Shown piece by piece: positions 16,184 through 24,015 of a stretch of 31,083 bases of DNA. Position numbers and translations under genes: made by a program. The stretch is from the IMG/VR virus record IMGVR_UViG_3300009149_000172, positions 1 to 31,083 of that record; one strand, written 5' to 3'. The notes beneath the pieces are model-generated. The model searched no databases. It was not told where the DNA came from and was given only the letters and a program-made list of their open reading frames with translations. Origin of the DNA: a virus. The number at the start of each line of letters is the position of its first letter. Position 1 is the stretch's first letter.

Positions 16184-16585
16184 ATGTTAAAAGCTATATG
16201 TCAATTTATTGAGGACAAGACAGGCTTCGTCAAGGGAACGACTCTACAAGTTGGATGGCGACCACAGGATGCCCCGGATAGATGTATTTTAGTTGCAGAA
16301 TCCGGAGGTGGTAGCTTGTATTTTGATCTGCCGGATAGAGTGGATAAGATGATTCAAGTACTATCCAGAGCAACTACTTATTTCGATGCCAGAGATGATG
16401 CTCAAGAGATATATGATGCCTTGCATGGAGCGGCTGGTTGGGAGTTGCCGGAAGTTGTTGTCGGCAAAAAGTATCAGGCAATGATTATAGAGGCTGTAAG
16501 TATTCCTCAATATTTAGGAATAGATGAAAAAGGAAGACATGAGTTTAGTACCAATTTTGTCTGGAAAATTAGGAATCGAGACTAA
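16184..16585 (+). CDS. Tail terminator / minor capsid-type protein
   Basis: The 133-residue protein has an alpha/beta pattern consistent with tail terminator proteins: an N-terminal helix (LKAICQFIEDKTGF), a strand with RCILVAESGG, a second helix with DDAQEIYDALHGAAGWELP, and a final strand (HEFSTNFVWKIRNRD). It is the last gene before the tail tube gene, where the ring that ends tail polymerisation is normally encoded. Its stop overlaps, tail to tail, the stop of the HNH gene on the other strand (16582-16585). Confidence 0.65.
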   Translation: MLKAICQFIEDKTGFVKGTTLQVGWRPQDAPDRCILVAESGGGSLYFDLPDRVDKMIQVLSRATTYFDARDDAQEIYDALHGAAGWELPEVVVGKKYQAMIIEAVSIPQYLGIDEKGRHEFSTNFVWKIRNRD

Positions 16586-17136
16586 TGATACAATCTACCA
16601 TCGAAAATAATGTCATCAGGATTAATTTTATGATTAGCTTCAAAAGAATTATGAGCCGCTTGTGTCCTAAATGCCATCAAATTCTCGGGTCTATTGTCAT
16701 TTTTAATTTTATTAATATGATGGCACGCCTCTTCAGGCATAAGAAATCTCTTGATTTGTTCTTCAATTACAAGCCGATGTTCAAAAACATATCCTCTTTT
16801 ATTTTTATAAGGATGATAAAAATTCATGATACAAATGTATCCCAACATGTGCTTGAATTTTCCTCCCTTCCATTTTCCGTTTTTATTTCCAATATGTTTT
16901 CCAAGAGCGGCTTTTCTCATTTTTTCTTTAGCTTCTTTAGAGCGGTGGCTGCCAAAATTAAAATGAGTTGGACCAGGGGGAAATCTCTTTTTCATTGTTT
17001 CGCTTTGTTTTTTACAGCGTACTTCTGTATGTTTGCAACCCCATTGAGGATGATTTTCTTTGTTATGAAATCTTTTCTTCTGAAACAAACTCATTTTCTC
17101 TTTAGCGGCAGCTGTTTGCTTGGAACCTTTTTTCAT
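16582..17136 (-). CDS. HNH homing-type endonuclease with NUMOD3-like repeats
   Basis: This is the only minus-strand gene supported. The 184-residue product has basic NUMOD3-like modules near the N-terminus (QTAAAKEKMSLFQKKRF and RSKEAKEKMRKAALGKH, 66-81) and an HNH nuclease domain: VFEHRLVIEEQ with H120, ACHHINKIKNDNRPENLMAF with H139/H140, N142 and N152. Such proteins cut DNA at specific sites and spread between phages. It is inserted between the tail terminator and tail tube genes and faces against transcription. It lacks a visible Shine-Dalgarno site. M15 has a weak AAAGAGA upstream and is an alternative start. A 24-bp palindrome lies just upstream (17157-17180). Confidence 0.88.
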   Translation of the reverse strand: MKKGSKQTAAAKEKMSLFQKKRFHNKENHPQWGCKHTEVRCKKQSETMKKRFPPGPTHFNFGSHRSKEAKEKMRKAALGKHIGNKNGKWKGGKFKHMLGYICIMNFYHPYKNKRGYVFEHRLVIEEQIKRFLMPEEACHHINKIKNDNRPENLMAFRTQAAHNSFEANHKINPDDIIFDGRLYH

Positions 17137-17156
17137 ATAAACATAATAACATATTT

Positions 17157-17180
17157 AAAATATAATTGCAATTATATTTT
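17157..17180. repeat. Perfect 24-bp AT-rich palindrome before the HNH gene
   Basis: The two 12-base arms (AAAATATAATTG / CAATTATATTTT) are perfect reverse complements without a spacer. The palindrome puts a TATAAT hexamer on both strands (17161-17166 on +, 17171-17176 on -). It lies 20 bases upstream of the minus-strand HNH start and 65 bases before the tail tube gene. It could be an operator or a pair of divergent -10 boxes, though no good -35 was found on either strand. Function unproven. Confidence 0.7.
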
Positions 17181-17195
17181 TAGAATACATGAGAT

Positions 17196-17217
17196 TAATA
17201 GAATGAAAATTCTATTA
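17196..17217 (+). promoter_or_regulatory. Leader hairpin with GAAA tetraloop before the tail tube gene
   Basis: A perfect 9-bp stem TAATAGAAT / ATTCTATTA closes a GAAA (GNRA-type) loop, 13 bases upstream of the TTTAGGAGGTAAG ribosome site of the tail tube gene. There is no T-run after it, so it is not a typical terminator. It may stabilise the messenger or mark a processing point. It is AT-rich, so chance formation is possible. Confidence 0.5.
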
Positions 17218-17244
17218 TCAAATAAATTAATTTAGGAGGTAAGA

Positions 17245-17763
17245 ATGCCAGTAGCACCATTTAGAGATTTAGGCCCATGTTTTGTTCGCTGGGATGTATT
17301 AGGCGCAGACCTTGATCTAAATCCGACCTATGGAGGAGTTAAATTCCGCGATACTCTTCTTTACAGTGATGTATTTGAAGATATCCAGGGAGAAACTCCT
17401 GTTGACGCGGTAACTAAGGGTAGGACTGTTGAGGTTGAGGTTCCGATGACAAGATTTTCCCTGACTCAGCTTTTAGCCGTGATCGAAGGAAGTGCTCTTG
17501 TTGGAACATCGCTTTCGATATCCAATGCTGTGGGAAAAGCTATGTATGCTAGTGCGAAAGAGATTATTGTTAAACCGGCAGAGGACAATGCTGAAGCACC
17601 CGAGGCTCAATGGACGCATTTTTTCCGGTGTTTCCCCGTTATCGATCAAGAGATCACTTTCGACAACAGCGAGCAAAGAGTCGCGAAAGTCCTTTTCAAG
17701 GTATTCCCAAGTCAGGATACTACGGAAGGCATCGGCAAAATGTACCGATACGGCCCGGCATGA
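17245..17763 (+). CDS. Major tail tube protein
   Basis: The 172-residue, beta-rich protein lies directly before the frameshifted tail chaperones, the standard place for the tail tube subunit. It has a strong ribosome site (AGGAGG at 17234-17239). Regular strands such as GRTVEVEVPMTRFSLTQLLAVI and QRVAKVLFKVFPS are consistent with tube proteins. The codon use and high-expression ribosome site fit an abundant structural protein. A ~107-base AT-rich leader separates it from the HNH gene. Confidence 0.75.
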   Translation: MPVAPFRDLGPCFVRWDVLGADLDLNPTYGGVKFRDTLLYSDVFEDIQGETPVDAVTKGRTVEVEVPMTRFSLTQLLAVIEGSALVGTSLSISNAVGKAMYASAKEIIVKPAEDNAEAPEAQWTHFFRCFPVIDQEITFDNSEQRVAKVLFKVFPSQDTTEGIGKMYRYGPA

Positions 17764-17777
17764 TAGAGAGCTAGAGT

Positions 17778-18182
17778 ATGAACGAGAAAAAACCTGAAGA
17801 CCGGCTTGTTTTAAGTACAAAGAAAAGTCTTTATGATCCGATTGAAATTGTAATTGACGACAAGGTCTATGAGAGCCTGAAGACAACTAGAAATGTTTTG
17901 AAGAAGATCGATGAGCTTGATGTATTAGTTGATAAAGGGGATACGGATGCTCTTTACAAAATAGTGCAACTTATGTTTAATGTTGACATGTCAATCCTTG
18001 AGGGGCTTGACAAAAGAGAAGTAGAAAATATCTACATTTACGTCAAAAGGAAATTCGTGGAAATCGAGAAAGAACGGTTGAAACTGATTACAGCTTCGTT
18101 CGGAAATACCTGGTCCAAAAAAGGACAGCAAGTAAAGAAGGTGCCCCCAAAAAACCCGAAGAGGCCTGGAAAGAAACGGTAA
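17778..18182 (+). CDS. Tail assembly chaperone, short form (gpG-like)
   Basis: The 134-residue product is the zero-frame protein of a classic gpG/gpGT pair. It is helical and charged, ending in a basic tail (KKVPPKNPKRPGKKR) just after the slippery site. It lies between the tail tube and the tape measure genes, as in lambda. It would bind the tape measure during tail assembly and be absent from finished particles. The ribosome site is weak (AGAGAG near 17765). Confidence 0.85.
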   Translation: MNEKKPEDRLVLSTKKSLYDPIEIVIDDKVYESLKTTRNVLKKIDELDVLVDKGDTDALYKIVQLMFNVDMSILEGLDKREVENIYIYVKRKFVEIEKERLKLITASFGNTWSKKGQQVKKVPPKNPKRPGKKR

Positions 18183-18466
18183 TTCTCATAGCGAGAGAAC
18201 TTCCAGGCCAGTTCCCGGGTGAGGAGCTTTATAACCTTGATATCAGGGACGAGCTCCGGTGGATGATAGAAGCGAGGCGAAAGGAATTGCTGAGAGACCT
18301 CTCTTTGCTTCAAGCTGTTAATTTAGGATTTAGTGGAGGAGAAAGGGCAAGAGAAGTTTATAATGATATGCTTAATGAGTATTATATGCTTGAAGGCATA
18401 GACAGGAGGCGAGAGGAAATCGAGGCAAATTGGGAAATTATAAAATTCAATGAAAAAGTGAGGTAA
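17778..18466 (+). CDS. Tail assembly chaperone, -1 frameshift fusion (gpGT-like)
   Basis: A -1 shift on the slippery run 18146-18155 joins the first 126 codons to a frame that is open from 18155 to 18466, giving about 229 residues. The downstream part begins PEEAWKETVILIARELPGQ and ends in a charged helix with no good start codon of its own near its beginning. The frame ends two bases before the tape measure start. The long form normally recruits tail tube subunits to the tape measure. The shift is inferred from sequence. Confidence 0.88.
18146..18209 (+). promoter_or_regulatory. Programmed -1 ribosomal frameshift site with stem-loop
   Basis: Two overlapping slippery heptamers lie in the zero frame: C CCA AAA (18146-18152) and A AAA AAC (18149-18155). 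Seven bases later a perfect 9-bp stem forms, GGCCTGGAA (18163-18171) with TTCCAGGCC (18201-18209), around a 29-base loop. Heptamer, spacing and stem match the known requirements for -1 frameshifting. A short GAAC/GTTC pairing (18197-18200 with 18211-18214) is a weaker extra possibility. Confidence 0.9.
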
Positions 18467-18468
18467 AA

Positions 18469-21400
18469 TTGGCTTTTGAAGTAGGCGCAATCGTAAGCAA
18501 GCTTGAATTGAAAAAAGATCAATGGAATCAGTCTATAAAGAAAGTTAAAGAAGATCAAAAAAGTCTCAGCGGTCTTGTATTAAGAAACAGTCAAAGTTTT
18601 GCCAAGATGGGCCGGGCTATGACCGTCGCAGGGGGAATAATTGTCGGCTCAATCGGTTTAATGGTTAAAGCATATGCAAACTTCGATCAGGCGATGACTG
18701 AATCCCTTGCCATTATGGGTGATATCTCTGATGAGACCAGAAAAAAAATGTCTGATATGGCCAAAACGATGTCAGAAGAAACCACATTTTCAGCTAAGGA
18801 ACTTGCTGAAGCTTACTTTTTCCTGGCATCGGCCGGAATGGATGCATCACAATCCATAACAGTTTTAGGTGATGTGGCTAGATTTGCCCAAGCTGGTGCA
18901 TTTGATCTGTCAACGGCGACTGATCTTTTAACCGATGCTCAAACCGCCTTAGGACTGTCTTCCAAAGATGCCATAAAAAATCAAGAAAATCTTATTCGTG
19001 TTTCTGATGTTCTGGTAGGTGCAAATACTCTTGCCAATGCCTCGGTTAAACAGTTTGCAGAATCCCTGACAAATAAAGCGTCGGCGGCTCTTGTTAACGT
19101 GAACAAGGAAGTAGAAGAGGGGGTCGCTGTTCTGGCTGCCTATGCAGATAAAGGAGTAAAAGACTCGCTTGCTGGCCAACGTTTAACCATGATGCTTAAT
19201 GGGCTTTTTGATGCAAGCAGAAAAAATACAAAGGCATGGGATGAGGCCGGAATTTCCCTCTTTGAAGCCGATGGAAGTATGCGTTCGATTGCAGATATAA
19301 TCCAGGATTTGGAAGGCTATCTGGGGTCTATGACGGTCAAACAAAGAGAGGCGGCGCTCGCCCAATTAGGGTTCAACCTTAGAACGAAAGATTCTATTTT
19401 GACATTGATGGGATCCTCTGAGAAGATAAGAAAATGGACTGAAGACCTAAAAAATATGGGGGGCAAAACCAAAGAAGTTTCTGACAAGCAATTAGAAACT
19501 TTCAATAATCAATTAAAACTTTTGAAAAATACGGTTACAAACGCAGCAATATCAATAGGTGAATCCTTGGCTCCGATGATAGGGGATCTTGTCGTAAAGA
19601 TCAAAGAGGTGGCGAAAAGCGTTTCGGATTGGATAAAGGAGCACCCAAAACTGACGGCTGTAATAGCAAAAACCGCTTTAAAAGTTGGGGCTTTATTGAC
19701 CGTTCTCGGACCGCTAGTTATGATGTTGCCCGGGATAGCAAAAGGATTTATGCTTCTGAAGCTTTCATTTACTTCAATGCTCGGCCCAATTGGATTAGTA
19801 ACCGCAGGACTTGGATTTATTACTATTGAAGTAATAAAAGCAAACAAACATTTCAAAAATTTAACCGCAACGATAAGTGAATTTTCAGAAAAATCTGGTG
19901 AGAAAATATCCTGGTTCAAAAAAACTCTTTGGAGTTTGGATGAGACTTATCGTAAATTCACAACAGGGATTAGTAATTCAGAAATCGTTGCCAGAAAGAT
20001 GAGAGAGGAAATAGGGAAGCTAGATAAAAAACATGCAGAATATGGTAAAAAGGTTTGGGACTCAATAGAGGGAACAGAGGGATTTTCAAAGGCATCTGAA
20101 TTTCTTAATAAATTATTAGGAAAACAGAAAGGGATAATAGAAGAAGATACCGAGGCAACCGAAGATCATGGAAAGGCAACCGAAAGGGCAGCAAAAGAGA
20201 CTAAAACTTGGATTGATTATATAAAAGATATTGGTATTAAAACCGTAAAAGAAAAAAGGGATAGGATCAAAGAATTAGGAGGTTATGTTGATGGATTAAG
20301 TAGGGCATATGCAGCAGGTGAAATTAGTTTAGAAGATTACACAAAAGCACTCAAGACGGCTACAGATGAAATAGAAGACTTATCAACGGCCATTACAACG
20401 ACTGCAATCCCGGCTTTTCGTGATATGTCTGGAGTGGTTGAGCAGGCAACGGATGAAATGGAAAGTGAATTTTATGATACTTCCGAGGCAATTAAAAAAA
20501 CCACGAAAGATGCTGAGCAAGCTATTGAAAAATCATGGGATGAACTACATCCTTATTTAAGCAATCTCTGTACTGATTTAAGTAATTCTTTCGGTAATTT
20601 TGCTTATGGTCTTATGGATAAAGGTTCTACCCTAGGAGAAAATCTGAAGGGACTATGGGCTGATATAGGCAATTCTTTCAAAACGATGGTGGCTGATTAT
20701 GTAGCAGATCAAGCAAAAAAACTTCTTTTGAGTGTTGTCACTAGCACAACAGAAATGGCCACCAGCGTAACATCAGGACTTTCAGCTATCGGACCAGCGA
20801 TAACCGGAATAGCGACAGGAATAGGGACCCTGATCACGACTCTAGCCACGGCTATCGCTACGGCAGCTACAACGCTTGCGGCGGCGGCCCCAGCGCTTAT
20901 GGTTGTACTAGGCATTGCCCTTGCAGCTTACGCTGGATTTAAACTTATAGGGGCACTGTTTGGGAAAAAAGGTGGCGGTGATTTAGGATATACGAATACA
21001 CTTCTTGAAGAGATTAACTGGATACAACTGGGTGCGATAAACCTGAAACTTGATGTTGTGAACCAAAACTTGGCTGGAATGCATCCTAAGTTTAATACCA
21101 TGTTAAATCAATTCTATAGGATTCGGGATGCAACAGAGGGAACATTAAAGGCTTTGACCTCAGCGGGTACAGTATATGTTGATGTTTTTAGATCAGCGGT
21201 AATGGAAAGACTCGGGCAAAAAACAGATGATCTTGGCAATAAAATTTCAAGTGGTTTAGGTAGCCTTGGGAATAAATTCTCAACTAATATAGACAGCCTT
21301 GGGAATAAATTCTCATCTGGCTTAAAGGACGGTCTGAAGCAGGTTGGAGATAAAATAGGTGGAATAAAGTTTGATACAGGTGGGATAATAAAGGCCATTA

Positions 21401-21723
21401 GAGAAAAAGACAAACCCCTATCAGCTCAGTTTGGTGCAATACTCACTCAACCTGGGTTGGTAGAGACCCATGGAACACCGGCAGAGCCAGAGTATATCAT
21501 CCCTTCGAGAGGGATAGAAAAATTCGTTCCATCCACGAAAACATCGACTACAAAAATAGTCGAGGTTAAAATGGATTTACAGCAGACTTTCTTTTTTAAC
21601 AACCAGGTAGATCCGAATTTCACGAAAAAATATGTGTTGAATGAGATTATTCCCATAATGTACCAAGGGATTGAGACTGGAGCGAGGAAAACCCGATTAA
21701 AGGAGATTATAGGAGTAGCATAA
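18469..21723 (+). CDS. Tail tape measure protein (TP901-like)
   Basis: The 1084-residue protein sets tail length. It starts at TTG 18469 (GTGAGGT at 18458-18464, 4 bases upstream), two bases after the chaperone fusion ends. Residues about 75-340 hold the TP901-type core, with SEETTFSAKELAEAYFFLAS, AGAFDLSTATDLLTDA and KQFAESLTNKASAALVNV. The middle is helical and charged. Residues about 762-833 are a long, alanine/glycine-rich hydrophobic stretch that could insert into the host membrane. Near 922-955 lie three 11-residue LGNK(I/F)S repeats. If about 1.5 angstrom per residue applies, the tail would be near 150-165 nm. The stop overlaps the next ATG. Confidence 0.93.
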   Translation: MAFEVGAIVSKLELKKDQWNQSIKKVKEDQKSLSGLVLRNSQSFAKMGRAMTVAGGIIVGSIGLMVKAYANFDQAMTESLAIMGDISDETRKKMSDMAKTMSEETTFSAKELAEAYFFLASAGMDASQSITVLGDVARFAQAGAFDLSTATDLLTDAQTALGLSSKDAIKNQENLIRVSDVLVGANTLANASVKQFAESLTNKASAALVNVNKEVEEGVAVLAAYADKGVKDSLAGQRLTMMLNGLFDASRKNTKAWDEAGISLFEADGSMRSIADIIQDLEGYLGSMTVKQREAALAQLGFNLRTKDSILTLMGSSEKIRKWTEDLKNMGGKTKEVSDKQLETFNNQLKLLKNTVTNAAISIGESLAPMIGDLVVKIKEVAKSVSDWIKEHPKLTAVIAKTALKVGALLTVLGPLVMMLPGIAKGFMLLKLSFTSMLGPIGLVTAGLGFITIEVIKANKHFKNLTATISEFSEKSGEKISWFKKTLWSLDETYRKFTTGISNSEIVARKMREEIGKLDKKHAEYGKKVWDSIEGTEGFSKASEFLNKLLGKQKGIIEEDTEATEDHGKATERAAKETKTWIDYIKDIGIKTVKEKRDRIKELGGYVDGLSRAYAAGEISLEDYTKALKTATDEIEDLSTAITTTAIPAFRDMSGVVEQATDEMESEFYDTSEAIKKTTKDAEQAIEKSWDELHPYLSNLCTDLSNSFGNFAYGLMDKGSTLGENLKGLWADIGNSFKTMVADYVADQAKKLLLSVVTSTTEMATSVTSGLSAIGPAITGIATGIGTLITTLATAIATAATTLAAAAPALMVVLGIALAAYAGFKLIGALFGKKGGGDLGYTNTLLEEINWIQLGAINLKLDVVNQNLAGMHPKFNTMLNQFYRIRDATEGTLKALTSAGTVYVDVFRSAVMERLGQKTDDLGNKISSGLGSLGNKFSTNIDSLGNKFSSGLKDGLKQVGDKIGGIKFDTGGIIKAIREKDKPLSAQFGAILTQPGLVETHGTPAEPEYIIPSRGIEKFVPSTKTSTTKIVEVKMDLQQTFFFNNQVDPNFTKKYVLNEIIPIMYQGIETGARKTRLKEIIGVA
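21229..21327 (+). repeat. Three 33-bp in-frame repeats in the tape measure gene
   Basis: Two copies share a perfect 21-base identity (21262-21282 and 21295-21315), 33 bases apart, and a third, degenerate copy starts near 21229. They encode 11-residue units with the pattern LGNK(I/F)Sx. This hendecad spacing fits a coiled coil. Copy-number change here would alter tape length in 11-residue steps. Confidence 0.8.
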
Positions 21724-22589
21724 TGTCAATAGCATATGTCATTGAGAATTATATTAATGTGGATACTCTTAATTCTGTCAGCTCTCATGTTAGTCCTTTC
21801 TATGAAGAGCAGAATATATATAATACTCGACCGTCGTTACCATTGAGATTTACAGGAAAAGGTACTTTTGCCCTACCAGAATGGATTTGTGTTGATATGG
21901 GAGCTCCGAAAAAGGTTACATTTGCCGGGGTACTCAATCATAATCTAACTATCGCTCCACCAGAGATTTTCGATTTGCAAGGAAACAATACCGGTTGTGG
22001 TGGGGGTGGATTACTAGTTAATATGATAGATCGGATTCTATCGGATACGATTTGTAGTGGAAGATATACTGATATATTCGAGAATTCATGTTCAAGATTT
22101 GATAAAACTTTTCAATATTATAGATTTAGATTTTCCGATACAACGAATCCTGATGGCTTTGTCGAAGTCGGGGAAGTCATCTTGAGTCAGTGGTGTAGAT
22201 TCGGGAACGAAGTTTATTTGCAGCCGGGGCGGCCGGATGGTCCGATATTCTTTATGGATAACCAGAAGACCCATTATGGACAGGATTGGCCTGCCTATTA
22301 TTCACATGCTGAACATTTCACACTAACTTTCAAGAATATAAATGATGTTAACAATCGCGATGAGCTTCATTCGTTCCTTATTCGAGTCCAGCGAAACGGT
22401 GGAAAATTTATTCTTATCCCTGATTTTGATGATGATAATTATCAGGCCGGATATAAAGAACGATGCTATTATGTAATTATTGAGAACCAATCAAATTATG
22501 CAAATAGGCTTATACATAGTTGGACTAAAGAACTTCGGGAATGGACTATTGAACTTAAGACTCTGACTTCAGGGATAAAATTGCTGTGA
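21723..22589 (+). CDS. Tail protein after the tape measure (distal-tail position)
   Basis: The 288-residue, beta-rich protein is encoded immediately after the tape measure gene, where siphophages usually place the distal tail protein. It contains a likely beta-sandwich (residues about 50-160) with ICVDMGAPKKVTFAGVLNHNLT and FQYYRFRFSDTTNPDGFVEVGEV, the layout of galactose-binding-like (discoidin-type) domains. The C-terminal part (about 185-288, HFTLTFKNINDVNNRDEL and ending in WTIELKTLTSG) looks like a structural tail-tip fold. It may be a baseplate protein with a glycan-binding face. Exact role inferred from position. Confidence 0.65.
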   Translation: MSIAYVIENYINVDTLNSVSSHVSPFYEEQNIYNTRPSLPLRFTGKGTFALPEWICVDMGAPKKVTFAGVLNHNLTIAPPEIFDLQGNNTGCGGGGLLVNMIDRILSDTICSGRYTDIFENSCSRFDKTFQYYRFRFSDTTNPDGFVEVGEVILSQWCRFGNEVYLQPGRPDGPIFFMDNQKTHYGQDWPAYYSHAEHFTLTFKNINDVNNRDELHSFLIRVQRNGGKFILIPDFDDDNYQAGYKERCYYVIIENQSNYANRLIHSWTKELREWTIELKTLTSGIKLL

Positions 22590-22596
22590 GGATGCA

Positions 22597-24015
22597 ATGG
22601 CAGGCATAGGGGAAAGCTGGGAAAATCTAGGACAATTGGGAAACCAAGATGCTGTTTTATCCTTACTTGACCTCAAAGATGGAAAAGTTCTGGCAGGCAC
22701 ACACGGTGGTGGTGGCATGGCTCCAAAAAGTCTTGTGTATCGCTCTATAGATTACGGGGATAACTGGACAGATTTAGGACGCCCAGTCGATGAAAGTTAT
22801 TTATATTGTTTCGCTCATCTTGGTTGGGGAATAATTGTTGCCGGGACTGGGACTCCTACTGGCAAAGTTATCCGTTCTGTAGATTATGGACTGACCTGGA
22901 CGGATGAAGGCCAGTTAGCCGCAGAGAGCGGCGTTCCGTCGATTGTTTCTCTTGGTGGAGGGATTGGTCTGGCAGGCACAAGCCCTAGCAGGAAAATTTT
23001 TCGTACAATCGATTATGGTGATAACTGGACTTTTGTTTGCCAGATAGGAGCCGGAGGCGTTGTTCATTCATTAATTAATTTAGGCGGTGGAATAGTAATT
23101 GCAGGAACGACGACGGGAGGCGGGGGTATTTGTGAAATTTATCGTTCTATAAACAGCGGGGACGATTGGACGCTTGTGGCAAGCGGATATGGAGGCATTA
23201 ATATTTATTCTCTTGTCTATTTGGGCAATGGAATAGTGCTGGCAGGGACGGATAGTAACCCAGCCAGAATTATACGCTCTACAGACTATGGCGCTACATG
23301 GACAGATTTGGGAAGTTTCGCAGCAGGGGAAGTAGGCATACATTCATTCGCAAACCTTAAAAACGGAATTGTTGTTGCGGGGACAAACCCTAATGGCAAG
23401 ATTCTGCGTTCCATAGACTATAGTATTAATTGGACTAATTTGGGTCAGCAATATGGACAATTAACAATTAATTCGCTTACTTGTCTTGACGATGGTAGAG
23501 GCATGGCAGGCACATCGCTTGGAGGTTTGATATTGCGCTCGCTGGTTCCTGGTGCTAATGGTAATGGCAACGGTGATGGCGAAGAGAAAAAACCCATTAT
23601 CCTGACCCATTGGGTATGGAAAGCGAAGGATGGAAGTATGGTCGATGCCTATTACTCACCGATTGATACGCGATGCCGCTTAGTATCAATTTTTTACGAT
23701 GGTCGTATACTCTCCTGCTCGCCCGTAGCCCGTGCGATAGATGATAGAACTGGGTTGTATTCTATATCAGATATAAATATTGAGCTGGCTAACCATGACA
23801 TGGAATTTTCAAAGATGTTATCGAAATATTTCCTCAAGAACCAATTAGTTGAAATATTTCATGCCTGGTGCGATGAGCCAGAAGCCTGGAAGCGTTCTGT
23901 CTTTCAAGGCATCGTGGTGGATCACACACTCAAGGGTACGTCATTTTTTGTGACTATTCGGGATGTTACACAAAAGTATTTCAAAGCCAAAGTACCCCCG
24001 GAGATTTGTACATGA
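22597..24015 (+). CDS. Asp-box beta-propeller tail protein with tail-hub-like domain
   Basis: The 472-residue protein has two parts. Residues 1-316 hold six Asp-box (BNR) motifs of pattern S.D.G..W at 50-57, 94-101, 137-144, 184-191, 228-235 and 272-279, spaced 43-47 residues. The first residues (GESWENLG) supply the end of a seventh unit whose front (LILRS, 311-315) lies at the end, so a closed seven-bladed propeller is likely. A NGNGNGDG linker leads to residues 335-472, a domain resembling DUF2163-type tail-tip proteins. Propellers of this type occur in sialidases and glycan-binding proteins; no catalytic Arg triad is evident, so binding is likelier than cleavage. The ribosome site is GAGG. 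Confidence 0.75.
   Translation: MAGIGESWENLGQLGNQDAVLSLLDLKDGKVLAGTHGGGGMAPKSLVYRSIDYGDNWTDLGRPVDESYLYCFAHLGWGIIVAGTGTPTGKVIRSVDYGLTWTDEGQLAAESGVPSIVSLGGGIGLAGTSPSRKIFRTIDYGDNWTFVCQIGAGGVVHSLINLGGGIVIAGTTTGGGGICEIYRSINSGDDWTLVASGYGGINIYSLVYLGNGIVLAGTDSNPARIIRSTDYGATWTDLGSFAAGEVGIHSFANLKNGIVVAGTNPNGKILRSIDYSINWTNLGQQYGQLTINSLTCLDDGRGMAGTSLGGLILRSLVPGANGNGNGDGEEKKPIILTHWVWKAKDGSMVDAYYSPIDTRCRLVSIFYDGRILSCSPVARAIDDRTGLYSISDINIELANHDMEFSKMLSKYFLKNQLVEIFHAWCDEPEAWKRSVFQGIVVDHTLKGTSFFVTIRDVTQKYFKAKVPPEICT

Noticed and set aside
16585-17235. A 216-residue + strand frame opposite the HNH gene
   Set aside because: It is the complement of a gene with clear HNH motifs. The product is a Phe/Ile-rich string with no domain and no ribosome site.
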